Below are positions 54,664-63,983 of a stretch of 64,000 nt of DNA, piece by piece (position 1 is the first letter of the stretch; each line of letters opens with the position of its first letter). The stretch spans positions 1,107,334 to 1,171,333 of the forward strand of contig NZ_KI912105.1 in NCBI RefSeq assembly GCF_000517065.1, written 5' to 3'. A model generated the notes under the pieces. That model ran no database searches and was not told the origin of the DNA. It saw only the letters and a program-made list of their open reading frames with translations. The position numbers were made by a program, and so were the translations under genes. The stretch comes from Alkaliflexus imshenetskii DSM 15055 (lineage in GTDB: Bacteria > Bacteroidota > Bacteroidia > Bacteroidales > Marinilabiliaceae).

Positions 54664-56772
54664 CTAACGCAACAAACCCCGCTGTTTGAGCAGCGGCTCA
54701 ATGCCGGGCTCCTTACCACGGAATGCCTTGTACATTTCCATGGCGTCGCGTGTGCCGCCTTTGGACAAAATTTCGTCGCGGAACTTGCGGGCAGTCTCCT
54801 GATGGAACAGGTCGCCGGTTTCAACAAATGCTTCAAAGGCATCGGCATCCAAAACGCCAGCCCAAATATAGCTATAATAACCTGCTGAGTATCCTCCTGA
54901 GAAGATGTGCTGGAAATGGGTGCTACCGTGACGAAAGTAAATCTCATCGAGCATGTTATAACGCTTCTGCACCTGCTTCTCGAACTCATTCACATCAAAT
55001 GGCTTAAACTCCGTTTTGGTATGATAATCCATATCAAGCAGTGCCGAAGCCAAAAACTCAACAGTGGCAAATCCCTGATTGAAGTTGGCGCTTCTCTGGA
55101 TACGCTCAATCAGCTCATCCGGAATCACTTCACCTGTTTCATAATGTTTTGCAAACATTTTAAGGATATCGGGGTGGTTGGCCCAGTTCTCAAGCACCTG
55201 AGATGGCAGCTCCACAAAATCACGTGGCACAGAAGTACCTGAAAGGCCGGGATACTTTGTGTTGGATAACAACCCGTGAATGGCATGGCCAAACTCGTGA
55301 AAAAAGGTCGTCATCTCGTCAAAGCTCAACAGCGCGGGCTGGTTGGCACTTGGAGCTGTAAAGTTGCAAACAATGGTGATGATGGGGTGCACATATTCGC
55401 CATTGGCATTGATTTGCTGCTTACGGTAGCTACTCATCCAGGCGCCGCCACGCTTGCTGGCACGCGGGTGCATGTCCATGTAAAGAATACCTATATGTGT
55501 GCCATCGGCTTCGAGCACTTCCCAGGCGGTGGCATCGGCATGATAAACCGGCACATCGGGACGCTCAACAAATTGCAAGCCCCACAGTTTCTCTACCAGC
55601 ATGAAAATGCCGTCACGCACGTTGTTAACTTCAAAATACTGACGAATTTCCGACTCATCGAGGTCGTACTTGGCTTTGCGCACCTTCTCAGAATAGTAAC
55701 GCCAATCCCAATATGAGAGTTTATAGTTACCACCCTCGCTGTCAATCATTTTCTGCAACTCCGAAGCCTCTTCACGGGCAATGGGCAAAGCAGCATCCCA
55801 AAGTTGTTTCAGGAAAGTCTCAACGGTTTCGATGTTACCGGCCATGCGGTTTTCGAGCGCAAACTCTGCAAAACTGCTAAAGCCAAGCATTTGAGAGCGC
55901 TCCAGGCGCAACTCAGTCAAACGGTTGATAATCTCCTGGTTGTTGTTCTCATTGTCGTTATTTCCACGTAACACGTAGGCACGGTTCATTTTTTCGCGCA
56001 ATTCACGGTTATCGGCGTAAGTAAGGAAAGGCATCACACTTGGATTGTGCAACGTAAAGAGCCATTTACCTTCCTGATTGTCGCGGGTGGCCGCTTCGGC
56101 TGCTGCATCAATAACCGATTGTGGCAGACCAGATAAATCTGCTTCGTCCTCAATAAAGAGTTTGAAGTTATTCACATCGGCCAATACATTTTGCCCGAAC
56201 TTAAGCGTCAGCAGAGACAGCTCCTGGTTAATTTCACGGAAACGCTCCTGTTTCTCGGCGGGCAGGGCCGCACCGCTGCGCACAAAACCTTCATAGGTCT
56301 CCTTCAGAAGCATCTTTTGCTCCTCGTTAAGACCAAATGAATCCTGATTGTCATACACACTCTGAATGCGCTCAAACAATTTGGCATTCAAACTGATATT
56401 GTCTCTGTGAGCCGATAGTTTTGGTGCAACTTCCTGCGCAATGGCCTGAATTTCATCCGATGTGTTGGATGAGTTATAGTTGTAAAACACAGAACTCACA
56501 CGCGATAACAAATCGCCGCTATAATCAAGCGCCGCAATGGTATTGTCAAAAGTAGGAGCCTCACTGTTTGAAACGATGGCCTCAATTTCAGCTTCCTGCT
56601 GGCGAATGCCCTCTTCGAAAGCCGGCACGAAGTGCTCATTTTTTATCAAATCAAATGGCGGCACCCCAAATGGCGTGTCGTAAGATGTAAAAAACGGATT
56701 CTTATCTGAACCCGGTCCGGCACATGAAGCCATAACAATCAATGTTAAAATAAAACCTGCAATCTTTCTCAT
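54664..56772 (-). CDS. dcp: M3 family dipeptidyl carboxypeptidase (Dcp-like) lipoprotein
   Basis: A 702-residue M3A metallopeptidase. The zinc site is HEFGH with His492, Glu493 and His496, followed by a Glu zinc ligand further on (the FVELPSQVLENW region). The N-terminal helical domain fits Dcp and oligopeptidase A, and C-terminal YSYIWAGVLDADAFEAF is typical of Dcp. A lipobox (VMASC) places it in the periplasm or outer membrane, unlike cytoplasmic E. coli Dcp. It removes dipeptides from peptide C-termini, so it could process peptides freed once N-glycans are taken off, though it is 12 kb from that cluster. It has its own terminator. Confidence 0.92.
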   Translation of the reverse strand: MRKIAGFILTLIVMASCAGPGSDKNPFFTSYDTPFGVPPFDLIKNEHFVPAFEEGIRQQEAEIEAIVSNSEAPTFDNTIAALDYSGDLLSRVSSVFYNYNSSNTSDEIQAIAQEVAPKLSAHRDNISLNAKLFERIQSVYDNQDSFGLNEEQKMLLKETYEGFVRSGAALPAEKQERFREINQELSLLTLKFGQNVLADVNNFKLFIEDEADLSGLPQSVIDAAAEAATRDNQEGKWLFTLHNPSVMPFLTYADNRELREKMNRAYVLRGNNDNENNNQEIINRLTELRLERSQMLGFSSFAEFALENRMAGNIETVETFLKQLWDAALPIAREEASELQKMIDSEGGNYKLSYWDWRYYSEKVRKAKYDLDESEIRQYFEVNNVRDGIFMLVEKLWGLQFVERPDVPVYHADATAWEVLEADGTHIGILYMDMHPRASKRGGAWMSSYRKQQINANGEYVHPIITIVCNFTAPSANQPALLSFDEMTTFFHEFGHAIHGLLSNTKYPGLSGTSVPRDFVELPSQVLENWANHPDILKMFAKHYETGEVIPDELIERIQRSANFNQGFATVEFLASALLDMDYHTKTEFKPFDVNEFEKQVQKRYNMLDEIYFRHGSTHFQHIFSGGYSAGYYSYIWAGVLDADAFEAFVETGDLFHQETARKFRDEILSKGGTRDAMEMYKAFRGKEPGIEPLLKQRGLLR

Positions 56773-57102
56773 TTATTTCGAATTTAAATCATATTTTTTC
56801 CACTACAAAAACCTCATCATCAATGCTTTAAGATATTCTCCCGTCTGTTTCTGAACACATAAAAGGCTCACAAATACACATAATAAGCTTAACTTACAAA
56901 TATTATAAAAACCTTTGGCTTGAAATATGAAGAATGTCATACAAATGATACTAATAATAGAAAACAGAACTTTTAATAAGAATGTTCAGAATTAGATGAA
57001 TAGATATGAGATTCGGAAATGTGTGTAATCAGATAATTTGCAATAAAACAGGAAATTCATAAATTGTACTACTAACCAACCAAGGCAATAAACCCTAAAC
57101 CC
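56773..57102. other. AT-rich divergent intergenic region
   Basis: 330 bp between the divergent M3 peptidase and DUF2851 genes. No exact promoter match and no gene is seen. A short AGAATTAGATGAATAGATATGAG stretch near 56991 may be a decayed arm of the intergenic repeat. Confidence 0.3.
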
Positions 57103-58374
57103 ATGAAAGAAGAGTTCCTGCATTACATCTGGAAATACAAGCTGTACGCACCTGAAATTTATGTCACAACGTCTGGTGAAAGGCTTGAAATAATCCATCC
57201 GGGCTTACACAACAAAGATGCCGGCCCCGATTTTTTCAATGCCAAGATTAAAATTGGTGACACCCTTTGGGCCGGAAATGTGGAGATTCACAACAAGTCG
57301 TCGGATTGGATAAGGCATGGCCATCATCAGGACAAAAGCTATGACAATGTGATCCTTCATGTGGTGAATCAACACGATTCAGAAACAGTTACAGCATCGG
57401 GCAATGAAGTCCCGGTTTGGATTATGCCAATCAACAGTTCGGTGTGCACAAAATATCGCGAGCTTGAGGCAAACACTTCGTGGATTCCATGTGCCAGCCA
57501 TTTAAAAAAACTCTCAACTTTTGAGACACAGAACTGGATTGAGCGGATGATGGTGGAAAAAATGGAGCAAAAAACCGAAGCCATCGGTCAACTTCTGACG
57601 CATACAAAAAACGATTGGGAGGAGGTATTTTACATCCTTCTATCGCGGAATTTTGGCTTCGGCATCAACAACGAAGCATGTGAGATGATGGCCCGTAACA
57701 CACCCTGGCGCATACTACTCAAAAATATTGACAACCGGATGAGACTTGAAGCCATCCTGCTTGGTCAAGCAGGGTTTTTAGATGAACTATTATCAGAAGA
57801 TGATTTTATATCCTCGTTGCAAAAAGAGTATCGATATGTGGCACACAAATATGGCTTGAAGTCGATGAGTAGTCACCAATGGAAATTTTTGAGACTAAGA
57901 CCATCAAACTTCCCAACCATACGGCTGGTTCAACTGGCCAATCTGCTCTATAAGGGGAAAATATCGCTGAGTAGCATCATCGAAGCCAACAACATCAAAG
58001 AACTAACCAGTATGCTGGATGTTAAACCATCAACATACTGGCTAACCCACTACCGTCCCGGAGCAGCATCTCCTGAAAAGGATAAAAACATAGGCCAAAA
58101 CTCCAGAGAGCTCATCACAATCAACACGTTAGCCCCAATCACCTTTGCGTATGGCAAACTACGTGGCAGTGAAACGCTTTGCCATAAAGCTGTTGATTGG
58201 CTTGAGAAACTCAAACCCGAGCAAAACTCAATCATCGACAACTGGCAGGTACATGGCATACAGGCACTAAATGCCGCACAATCACAAGCATTGGTGCATC
58301 TCGAACGAAACTACTGCCGTCATAAACGATGCCTCCATTGCCGCATAGGTCACCTGGTACTCACCTCCGGCTAA
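57103..58374 (+). CDS. DUF2851 family protein
   Basis: A 423-residue cytoplasmic protein of a Bacteroidota-specific family of unknown function. The conserved N-terminal part has IIHPGLHNKDAGPDFFNAKIKIGDTLWAGNVEIHNKSSDW. Its order Asp...Glu-x-His (GPDF then WAGNVEIH) looks like a nuclease-type PD-(D/E)xK core; this is my inference. The middle part holds RNFGFGINNEACEMMA and the end holds four cysteines (CRHKRCLHCRIG), a possible zinc site. It stands alone between a divergent peptidase gene and DUF1573. No function is assigned. Confidence 0.85.
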   Translation: MKEEFLHYIWKYKLYAPEIYVTTSGERLEIIHPGLHNKDAGPDFFNAKIKIGDTLWAGNVEIHNKSSDWIRHGHHQDKSYDNVILHVVNQHDSETVTASGNEVPVWIMPINSSVCTKYRELEANTSWIPCASHLKKLSTFETQNWIERMMVEKMEQKTEAIGQLLTHTKNDWEEVFYILLSRNFGFGINNEACEMMARNTPWRILLKNIDNRMRLEAILLGQAGFLDELLSEDDFISSLQKEYRYVAHKYGLKSMSSHQWKFLRLRPSNFPTIRLVQLANLLYKGKISLSSIIEANNIKELTSMLDVKPSTYWLTHYRPGAASPEKDKNIGQNSRELITINTLAPITFAYGKLRGSETLCHKAVDWLEKLKPEQNSIIDNWQVHGIQALNAAQSQALVHLERNYCRHKRCLHCRIGHLVLTSG

Positions 58375-58624
58375 ACATAACAAACAGATAAACAATACTG
58401 GCATAGTTTCTGTTGAATAAACCTTTACAGCCTCAAATAGTCTAACAGGTTTAAACCCAATATTTGATTGTTGAGATGTTTTATTAATCCTATCCTTCTT
58501 AGTGCCCGGTTTATTAGATGATTTTTTTAGCTTTGTAAATTAACTTTTAATGAATGTACGATTTTACAAACCAATTGGCTTGCTTCAAAATTGTCACGAA
58601 TTAGTATATAACATTTAAATAGAG

Positions 58625-59704
58625 ATGAAGAGACTTAATACTTTGCTGTTGTTTCTGGGGGTGATATCCCTGCTTCAGGCTCAGGCTCCAAAGCCAGAGA
58701 TTGCTTTTGAGAAAAAGATACACGATTTTGGCGACGTACAGGAAGATGGAGGCGTGGTTGCTTACACGTTTGAATTTACCAATACCGGCCGCGTGCCATT
58801 GGTGATTCACAATGTACGCTCATCCTGCGGTTGCACCACACCTGAGTGGACACGTACTCCCATTCAACCGGGTGGTAAAGGCACACTTAAAGCTTCATTT
58901 GACCCACGTAACCGTCCGGGTAATTTCAATAAAACCATCACCGTTACATCCAATGCCGAAACTGCCAACGAAACGCTTCGCATCATTGGACGCGTTACAC
59001 CCCGCGCCAGAACTACCGAGGATCTCTATCCCCGTGAAATGGGCGATATACGCATGAAATCATCCCATCTCTCCTTTACTCGAGTAGAGCCCGGCTCCAA
59101 AAAGGAAGAGTCACTTGAAATCATCAACACCTCTCAGCAACCGGCAACCATCACTTTTAGCCGGGTACCGGCTCACATTACCATAAAAACTGAACCTGCC
59201 ACTCTTGCACCCGGACAGGCAGGGGTAATAAAAGCTGTGTTTGATGCCTCTAAAATTGATGACTGGGGTTTTGTGGTTGATCAGGTTTTTGTTGCCATCA
59301 ACGGTACCCAGCCACAAGATGCGCGCCTGAGTGTGAGTGCCACCATCGAGGAGGATTACTCCAAATGGAGTGCTGACCAAATCAGCAATGCGCCTGACAT
59401 TCAGTTTAGCGAAACAAGTTTCGACTTTGGCGAGGTTAAAGAGGGAGATGTGGTAACCCACACTTTTAAAGTTACCAACAATGGTAAATCAAACCTCGTA
59501 CTTCGAAGGGTTAGAGCATCTTGCGGCTGCACGGCTTCACAGCCCGACAGGGATGTGATAGCACCCGGAGCAACAGCCAACATACCGGTTACCTTTAATA
59601 CCCGTGGCAGAAACGGCAGACAAAACCAGTCCATCACCGTATATTCAAACGATCCAAGGAAAAGCACCATGCTGCTCAGAATATCGGCCAATGTGACAAA
59701 ATAA
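58625..59704 (+). CDS. Tandem DUF1573 secreted protein
   Basis: A 359-residue exported protein with a signal peptide (LLFLGVISLLQA). It has two DUF1573 domains, at about 24-115 and 255-355. Each has the pattern HDFGDVQEG/FDFGEVKEG, then TFEFTNTGRVPL or TFKVTNNGKSNL, then SCGCT. A middle Ig-like domain without the SCGCT lies between. Such proteins are common in Bacteroidota and are thought to be ASH-like surface or periplasmic modules; the role is unknown. A TAGCTTTG box at 58528-58535 may be the -7 element. A strong terminator follows. Confidence 0.9.
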   Translation: MKRLNTLLLFLGVISLLQAQAPKPEIAFEKKIHDFGDVQEDGGVVAYTFEFTNTGRVPLVIHNVRSSCGCTTPEWTRTPIQPGGKGTLKASFDPRNRPGNFNKTITVTSNAETANETLRIIGRVTPRARTTEDLYPREMGDIRMKSSHLSFTRVEPGSKKEESLEIINTSQQPATITFSRVPAHITIKTEPATLAPGQAGVIKAVFDASKIDDWGFVVDQVFVAINGTQPQDARLSVSATIEEDYSKWSADQISNAPDIQFSETSFDFGEVKEGDVVTHTFKVTNNGKSNLVLRRVRASCGCTASQPDRDVIAPGATANIPVTFNTRGRNGRQNQSITVYSNDPRKSTMLLRISANVTK

Positions 59705-59727
59705 AGATACTTTAAAGTACCCTAAAG

Positions 59728-59766
59728 AGTAGTGGTTCGGCTAAGCCTCAATCACTACTTTTTTTA
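59728..59766 (+). terminator. Intrinsic terminator after the DUF1573 gene
   Basis: A 10-bp stem AGTAGTGGTT / AATCACTACT (one G-T pair) with a 12-base loop, followed by a run of six T. Confidence 0.85.
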
Positions 59767-59897
59767 TAATCCAAAACCGGGTCGGTATTCCCATATCGCT
59801 TTAACCATTAAACCAATCACCATTTCATGCGGCAAATTAATGGAAAGGTGAAATTATAATATACCTTTGTATATTGTTGACAAGAAAAAGAGAAGTT

Positions 59898-61010
59898 ATG
59901 CATTTTGGTCAAGGCCACGGACATATAGAAAATGATCCATCCTTTAAAGGCCTCATCGTGAACAAAGGAGTAGAACAACCCCCATCGGTTAGTCCGGATG
60001 CTGCGAAACGCTTTCTGAATCGCAAACGTCCTTCCCTTACTGTAAATCAGTATGTGGATGGCATTCTGGCAGGCGATATCACCATACTTAGCCGGGCTGT
60101 AACACTTGTTGAGAGTTCGTTACCCCAGCATCAGGAGTTAGCCCGCGACATAATTCTGGCTTGCCTGCCCCATTCCGGAAAATCCGTAAGATTGGGTATT
60201 ACCGGGGTGCCCGGAGCCGGCAAAAGCACGTTTATCGAAGCATTGGGCATTCATCTTATCAACAATGGTTCCAAGCTCGCTGTACTGGCCATCGATCCAA
60301 GTAGTGAACGCACCAAGGGGAGCATCCTTGGAGACAAAACCCGAATGGAACAGCTTTCAGGCATGAAAAATGCCTACATAAGACCTTCGCCATCGGCCGG
60401 TTCACTGGGCGGTGTAGCCCGAAAAACACGCGAAACCATCATCCTATGTGAAGCAGCCGGCTATGACACCATTTTTATTGAAACAGTAGGCGTGGGGCAG
60501 AGTGAAACGGCGGTACATTCCATGGTCGACTTCTTTCTGCTGCTTATGCTGGCTGGTGCCGGCGATGAGTTGCAAGGAATAAAACGTGGAATTATGGAGA
60601 TGGCCGATGGCATTGTCATCAACAAAGCCGATGGCCAAAACATACAAAAAGCACAATTGGCTCAAGCACAATACAGCAGCGCGCTGCACCTATTTCCACC
60701 CACCAGATCAGGTTGGATACCGCGTGTAGAAACCTGCTCAGCCCTCCTTTCCACTGGCATTGAAAATGTATGGGATATGGTACTGGATTATGTGCACCTG
60801 GTGCGTAACAACCACTATTTCGACAAAAACCGGCGTGAGCAGGCTCGTTTTTGGATGTATGAGTCCATTAACGAAACGCTGAAAACCAGCTTTTATAAAA
60901 ACCCGGTTATCCATGAGAAACTAAAGGAGCTGGAGGACAAAGTAAAAAAAGATGAATTGAGTTCGTTTGAAGCAGCAAGAATGCTTCTGGACATCTATAA
61001 CAACAAATAA
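59898..61010 (+). CDS. meaB: Methylmalonyl-CoA mutase-associated GTPase MeaB
   Basis: A 370-residue G3E P-loop GTPase that guards loading and protection of the B12 cofactor of methylmalonyl-CoA mutase. The Walker A motif is GVPGAGKSTF, followed by DPSSERTKGSILGDKTRM, SPSAGSLGG, ETVGVGQSE and NKADG, all typical of MeaB/ArgK. I chose the ATG at 59898. The frame is open from a TTG at 59874, but a TACCTTTG promoter-like box ends at 59869, 29 bases before this ATG. The mutase subunits are not in the window. The presence of MeaB implies a methylmalonyl-CoA route to propionate, common in Bacteroidota. Confidence 0.93.
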   Translation: MHFGQGHGHIENDPSFKGLIVNKGVEQPPSVSPDAAKRFLNRKRPSLTVNQYVDGILAGDITILSRAVTLVESSLPQHQELARDIILACLPHSGKSVRLGITGVPGAGKSTFIEALGIHLINNGSKLAVLAIDPSSERTKGSILGDKTRMEQLSGMKNAYIRPSPSAGSLGGVARKTRETIILCEAAGYDTIFIETVGVGQSETAVHSMVDFFLLLMLAGAGDELQGIKRGIMEMADGIVINKADGQNIQKAQLAQAQYSSALHLFPPTRSGWIPRVETCSALLSTGIENVWDMVLDYVHLVRNNHYFDKNRREQARFWMYESINETLKTSFYKNPVIHEKLKELEDKVKKDELSSFEAARMLLDIYNNK

Positions 61011-61184
61011 AACACGGGCATGTACGTGACACGAATAGTCGACCCGGTTTCCACATGCGGAAACCTGTCAGTAGTTATAATCAATATTCCGGGATAAAAC
61101 CGTTCTGAAACCTGCAGAAGCTTTACAACATCTGTTTACGGTGCGAAAGTTGAACCCCAATCATTACTTAAACAAACATTACGC

Positions 61185-62282
61185 ATGAAAAAAATTATTC
61201 TTGGTCTGGCACTTATCGGATGGCTTACTGCCTGCTCTTCTGATAGCTACAAATTATCTGGCAAACTGGACGATGTGAAAACCGGCTCGGTTCACCTGAA
61301 AAAAATAGGCCCTATGGGTCTTGTGGATGTGGACACTGCTCCCCTCACCGATGGCGCTTTTACATTTGAAGGCAAAATTGAGCACCCTGAGTTGTTCCTT
61401 CTGTTTTATGAGAACAACCGCACGCCGGTTGCATTCTTCCTTGAAAATGCAAAAATTACCATTACAGGAAGTTCTGAAAACCTGGAAGATGCTGTGGTAA
61501 AAGGTTCAAAACTCAGCACCATCTTTGAAAAATTCAACAAAGAGGTTCCCCATCAGGAGAAAGTTGAAAGGATGCGCGAAGAGTTCTTTATTGCACAAAG
61601 CACCGGCGATGAAACCGCTATGGAAAGCATCATGGCCGATATGCAGGTGATTGTAGAAGACCAGCAAAAATACTACCGCGAGTTTGTGAAAAGCAATAAC
61701 ACCAACGTGGTAGGAGCATTCCTTGCCCTCAACATGGCTCAGGCGCTTGAGTTTGAAGAACTGGAAGAATTAGCGGCCAGCTTCGAGAAAAGCTTGAAAA
61801 ATCACCCCTATGTGGAGCAGCTTAAAGAGATTCTTGAACCAATGAAAGCACAAATGGCCATTGAGGCTGCTTTGGCTTTGGGTAACGAAGCTCCAGGTTT
61901 CACACTTCTCGACCTAAACGGAAATGAAGTGAGTCTGGATGCATTCCGTGGCAAATATGTATTCGTTGATTTCTGGGCAGGCTGGTGTCGTCCATGCCGC
62001 ATGGAAAATCCAATACTTAAAAAAGCTTACGAGCGCTTTGGAGGCGAAAACTTTGAAATCATCAGTGTGTCATTGGATCGCACCGAAGAAGAGTGGCGCA
62101 AGGCTGTAGCAGAAGATGCACTTACCTGGACCAACCTCCACGATCCCATGGGCATGACTGCTGAAACCTATGCAGTTCAGTCTATTCCCAACACCTGGTT
62201 GCTGGACAAAGATGGAAAAATCATCAACAAGCAACTTAGAGGCGAACAACTTATCGAAGTTTTGGAATCACTCCTGAACTAA
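61185..62282 (+). CDS. TlpA-family lipoprotein with DUF4369 domain and CRPC site
   Basis: A 365-residue lipoprotein (LTACSSD). The N-terminal DUF4369-like domain (about 20-115; LSGKLDDVKTGSVHLKKIG) is followed by a helical linker and a C-terminal thioredoxin fold. The active site is Trp-Cys268-Arg-Pro-Cys271 in DFWAGWCRPC, not the common CGPC or CxPC with small residues. The cis-proline segment is SIPNTWLL. An arginine at this position should affect the redox potential or partner choice; this is inference. Probably a periplasmic disulfide reductase. It is followed by a terminator. Confidence 0.92.
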   Translation: MKKIILGLALIGWLTACSSDSYKLSGKLDDVKTGSVHLKKIGPMGLVDVDTAPLTDGAFTFEGKIEHPELFLLFYENNRTPVAFFLENAKITITGSSENLEDAVVKGSKLSTIFEKFNKEVPHQEKVERMREEFFIAQSTGDETAMESIMADMQVIVEDQQKYYREFVKSNNTNVVGAFLALNMAQALEFEELEELAASFEKSLKNHPYVEQLKEILEPMKAQMAIEAALALGNEAPGFTLLDLNGNEVSLDAFRGKYVFVDFWAGWCRPCRMENPILKKAYERFGGENFEIISVSLDRTEEEWRKAVAEDALTWTNLHDPMGMTAETYAVQSIPNTWLLDKDGKIINKQLRGEQLIEVLESLLN

Positions 62283-62355
62283 TCGGGCAAATTATGCAGC
62301 TGGTTTTGAAAATACTATCTATTGGTTAAATTCATAGCACGCTGATAAAGTAAAG

Positions 62356-62388
62356 AGAGGTTATCCAATTAGGGTAGCCTCTTTTTTA
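62356..62388 (+). terminator. Intrinsic terminator after the TlpA-family gene
   Basis: An 11-pair stem AGAGGTTATCC / GGGTAGCCTCT (with G-T pairs), a five-base loop and then TTTTTTATTT. Confidence 0.8.
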
Positions 62389-62471
62389 TTTCGCAAAACA
62401 GCGTATTCAACACCAAAAATCAAAGCACACGTATGCTTCACAGTGCAAAAACAACCCATCGTCAAAATGTA

Positions 62472-62502
62472 TTGCGAAATCGCTTGCATAATACTATCTT
62501 TG
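62472..62502 (+). promoter_or_regulatory. Promoter of the candidate small RNA
   Basis: TTG (62472-62474), a 20-base spacer and TATCTTTG (62495-62502) match the Bacteroidota promoter consensus exactly. No protein start follows for 278 bases. Confidence 0.6.
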
Positions 62503-62507
62503 AAACT

Positions 62508-62670
62508 ATCATAAACACCAAGGCAATAATGCAACAATTTGCACAAGCGCATATAGCTTTTTCATAATCTGTTTTGGTGTTTGGCGAGTAGTACACATTT
62601 CATAGTTTTATTAAAGCGTGCAGGCAGTCCCGGAGCAGGGGTATACATTTGGGGCTGCCGCACCTTTTTT
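62508..62670 (+). ncRNA. Candidate small RNA of about 160 nt
   Basis: A transcript from the promoter above would begin near 62508 and end at the terminator near 62670. It has a 5-prime stem AAACACCAA (62513-62521) / TTGGTGTTT (62574-62582) enclosing a 52-base loop with small inner pairs. It ends with a strong hairpin: GTGC-GGCAG-CCC (62618-62631) pairs with GGG-CTGCC-GCAC (62651-62663), then CTTTTTT. No open frame of note lies within. The size is in the range of 6S RNA, but I cannot show that structure. It could also be a separate regulatory RNA. Confidence 0.45.
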
Positions 62671-62712
62671 CTGAAAGATGTCGTCAATTTCAACATAAAA
62701 GAGCGACAGATA

Positions 62713-62744
62713 TTGCATCCTTAAAAATCATCTCCTTATTTTTG
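62713..62744 (+). promoter_or_regulatory. Promoter of the M20 amidohydrolase gene
   Basis: TTG (62713-62715), a 21-base spacer and TATTTTTG (62737-62744) match the Bacteroidota consensus. The transcript would start near 62750, which supports the ATG at 62781 over upstream starts. Confidence 0.6.
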
Positions 62745-62780
62745 CAGAAACAATTACGCATAATTTTATTCTGCCTGCAC

Positions 62781-63983
62781 ATGAACGTTTCCCTGCTTCA
62801 AACCATTAAAGACCTCTCTCTGCAAAATTTTAATGATGTTATAGCCAACAGAAGGTGGCTTCATCAAAATCCTGAACTATCGTTTGAAGAGCAAAAGACT
62901 TCGGCATACGTAGCAGATAAATTGACTCAACTTGGAATCCCGTTTAAGCATGGTTATGCCGGCACAGGAATTGTTGCCACGCTAACCGGTTCAAATCCGG
63001 AAGGCCGTGTAATTGCGTTGCGTGCTGATATGGATGCATTGCCCATACAGGAAAACTCAGGCTTACCATACGCATCGGTAAACCCGGGTGTGATGCACGC
63101 CTGCGGGCACGATGCACACACTGCTTCGTTGCTTGGTACTGCAGATATTCTTCAGCAACTCAAAGCACATTGGAACGGCACCATCCTTCTGATATTTCAG
63201 CCTGGCGAGGAGAAATTTCCTGGCGGTGCATCGCTGATGCTCAAAGAGGGTGCACTTGACAACCCAAAGCCGGAATTTGTTTTAGGTCAGCATGTTTTAC
63301 CAGAGATGCAGGCAGGGCATGTGGGGTTTCGTCAGGGTATGTATATGGCCTCCGGCGATGAAGTGCACATTACCATACACGGCAAAGGCGGACATGCCGC
63401 AATGCCACACACACTTAATGATACCGTATTGGCTGCTTGCCATGTAGTTGTTGCCCTTCAGCAAATCGTTAGCCGCATTGCACCGGCTACCATTCCCACA
63501 GTGCTCTCATTTGGCATGATTGAGGGTAAAGGAGCCACCAACATCATCCCTGAAAAGGTAAAACTGGCCGGCACCCTGCGCACCATGGATGAAACGTGGC
63601 GCGCCATCATAAAAGATAAAATCAGACACGTGGCTCGCACCACCGCCCAAGCTATGGGTTGTGAGTGTGATATCGACATAAAAGACGGCTACCCGATGGT
63701 GTATAACAACCCCAGCCTCACCGAACAAGCCGAAACATTGGCAAAACAGTATCTGGGAGAAGAAAATGTTGAAACAATGGATTTACGCATGACTGCCGAG
63801 GATTTTGGCTACTATTGTGAGGCATTTCCATCCACATTCTACCGATTTGGCGTGAAACAAAACGAAGGAATCAATACTGGAGAGCTGCACACCCCTGCCT
63901 TTAGCCTGAACGAACAATCATTGAAGACCGCACCCGGACTGATGGCATGGGTTGCCATAAACCTTATGAAGTCTCAGGAATAA
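62781..63983 (+). CDS. M20 family amidohydrolase (hippurate hydrolase / HipO-like)
   Basis: A 400-residue metal-dependent amidohydrolase of peptidase family M20D. The metal-binding segments are ADMDALPIQE, MHACGHDAHTAS and FQPGEE, and a dimerisation lid (VHITIHGKGGHAAMPH) follows. This group removes N-acyl groups from amino acids or splits amino-acid conjugates; examples are hippurate hydrolase and N-acetyl-diaminopimelate deacetylase-like enzymes. I chose the ATG at 62781. The open frame reaches back to 62649, but a promoter at 62713-62744 argues against the longer form. There is no signal peptide, so it is cytoplasmic. It ends 17 bases before the window edge. Confidence 0.93.
   Translation: MNVSLLQTIKDLSLQNFNDVIANRRWLHQNPELSFEEQKTSAYVADKLTQLGIPFKHGYAGTGIVATLTGSNPEGRVIALRADMDALPIQENSGLPYASVNPGVMHACGHDAHTASLLGTADILQQLKAHWNGTILLIFQPGEEKFPGGASLMLKEGALDNPKPEFVLGQHVLPEMQAGHVGFRQGMYMASGDEVHITIHGKGGHAAMPHTLNDTVLAACHVVVALQQIVSRIAPATIPTVLSFGMIEGKGATNIIPEKVKLAGTLRTMDETWRAIIKDKIRHVARTTAQAMGCECDIDIKDGYPMVYNNPSLTEQAETLAKQYLGEENVETMDLRMTAEDFGYYCEAFPSTFYRFGVKQNEGINTGELHTPAFSLNEQSLKTAPGLMAWVAINLMKSQE

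Noticed and set aside
61046-61065. Hairpin GGTTTCC-ACATGC-GGAAACC after meaB
   Set aside because: Short stem without a T-run. Could be a weak terminator, but the evidence is too thin.
62618-62670. Resemblance of the hairpin GGCAGTCCCGGAGCAGGGG to the SRP RNA tip
   Set aside because: The tetraloop and the bulged A-C/AGCAG pattern of SRP RNA are not formed, so I keep it as an unclassified RNA.
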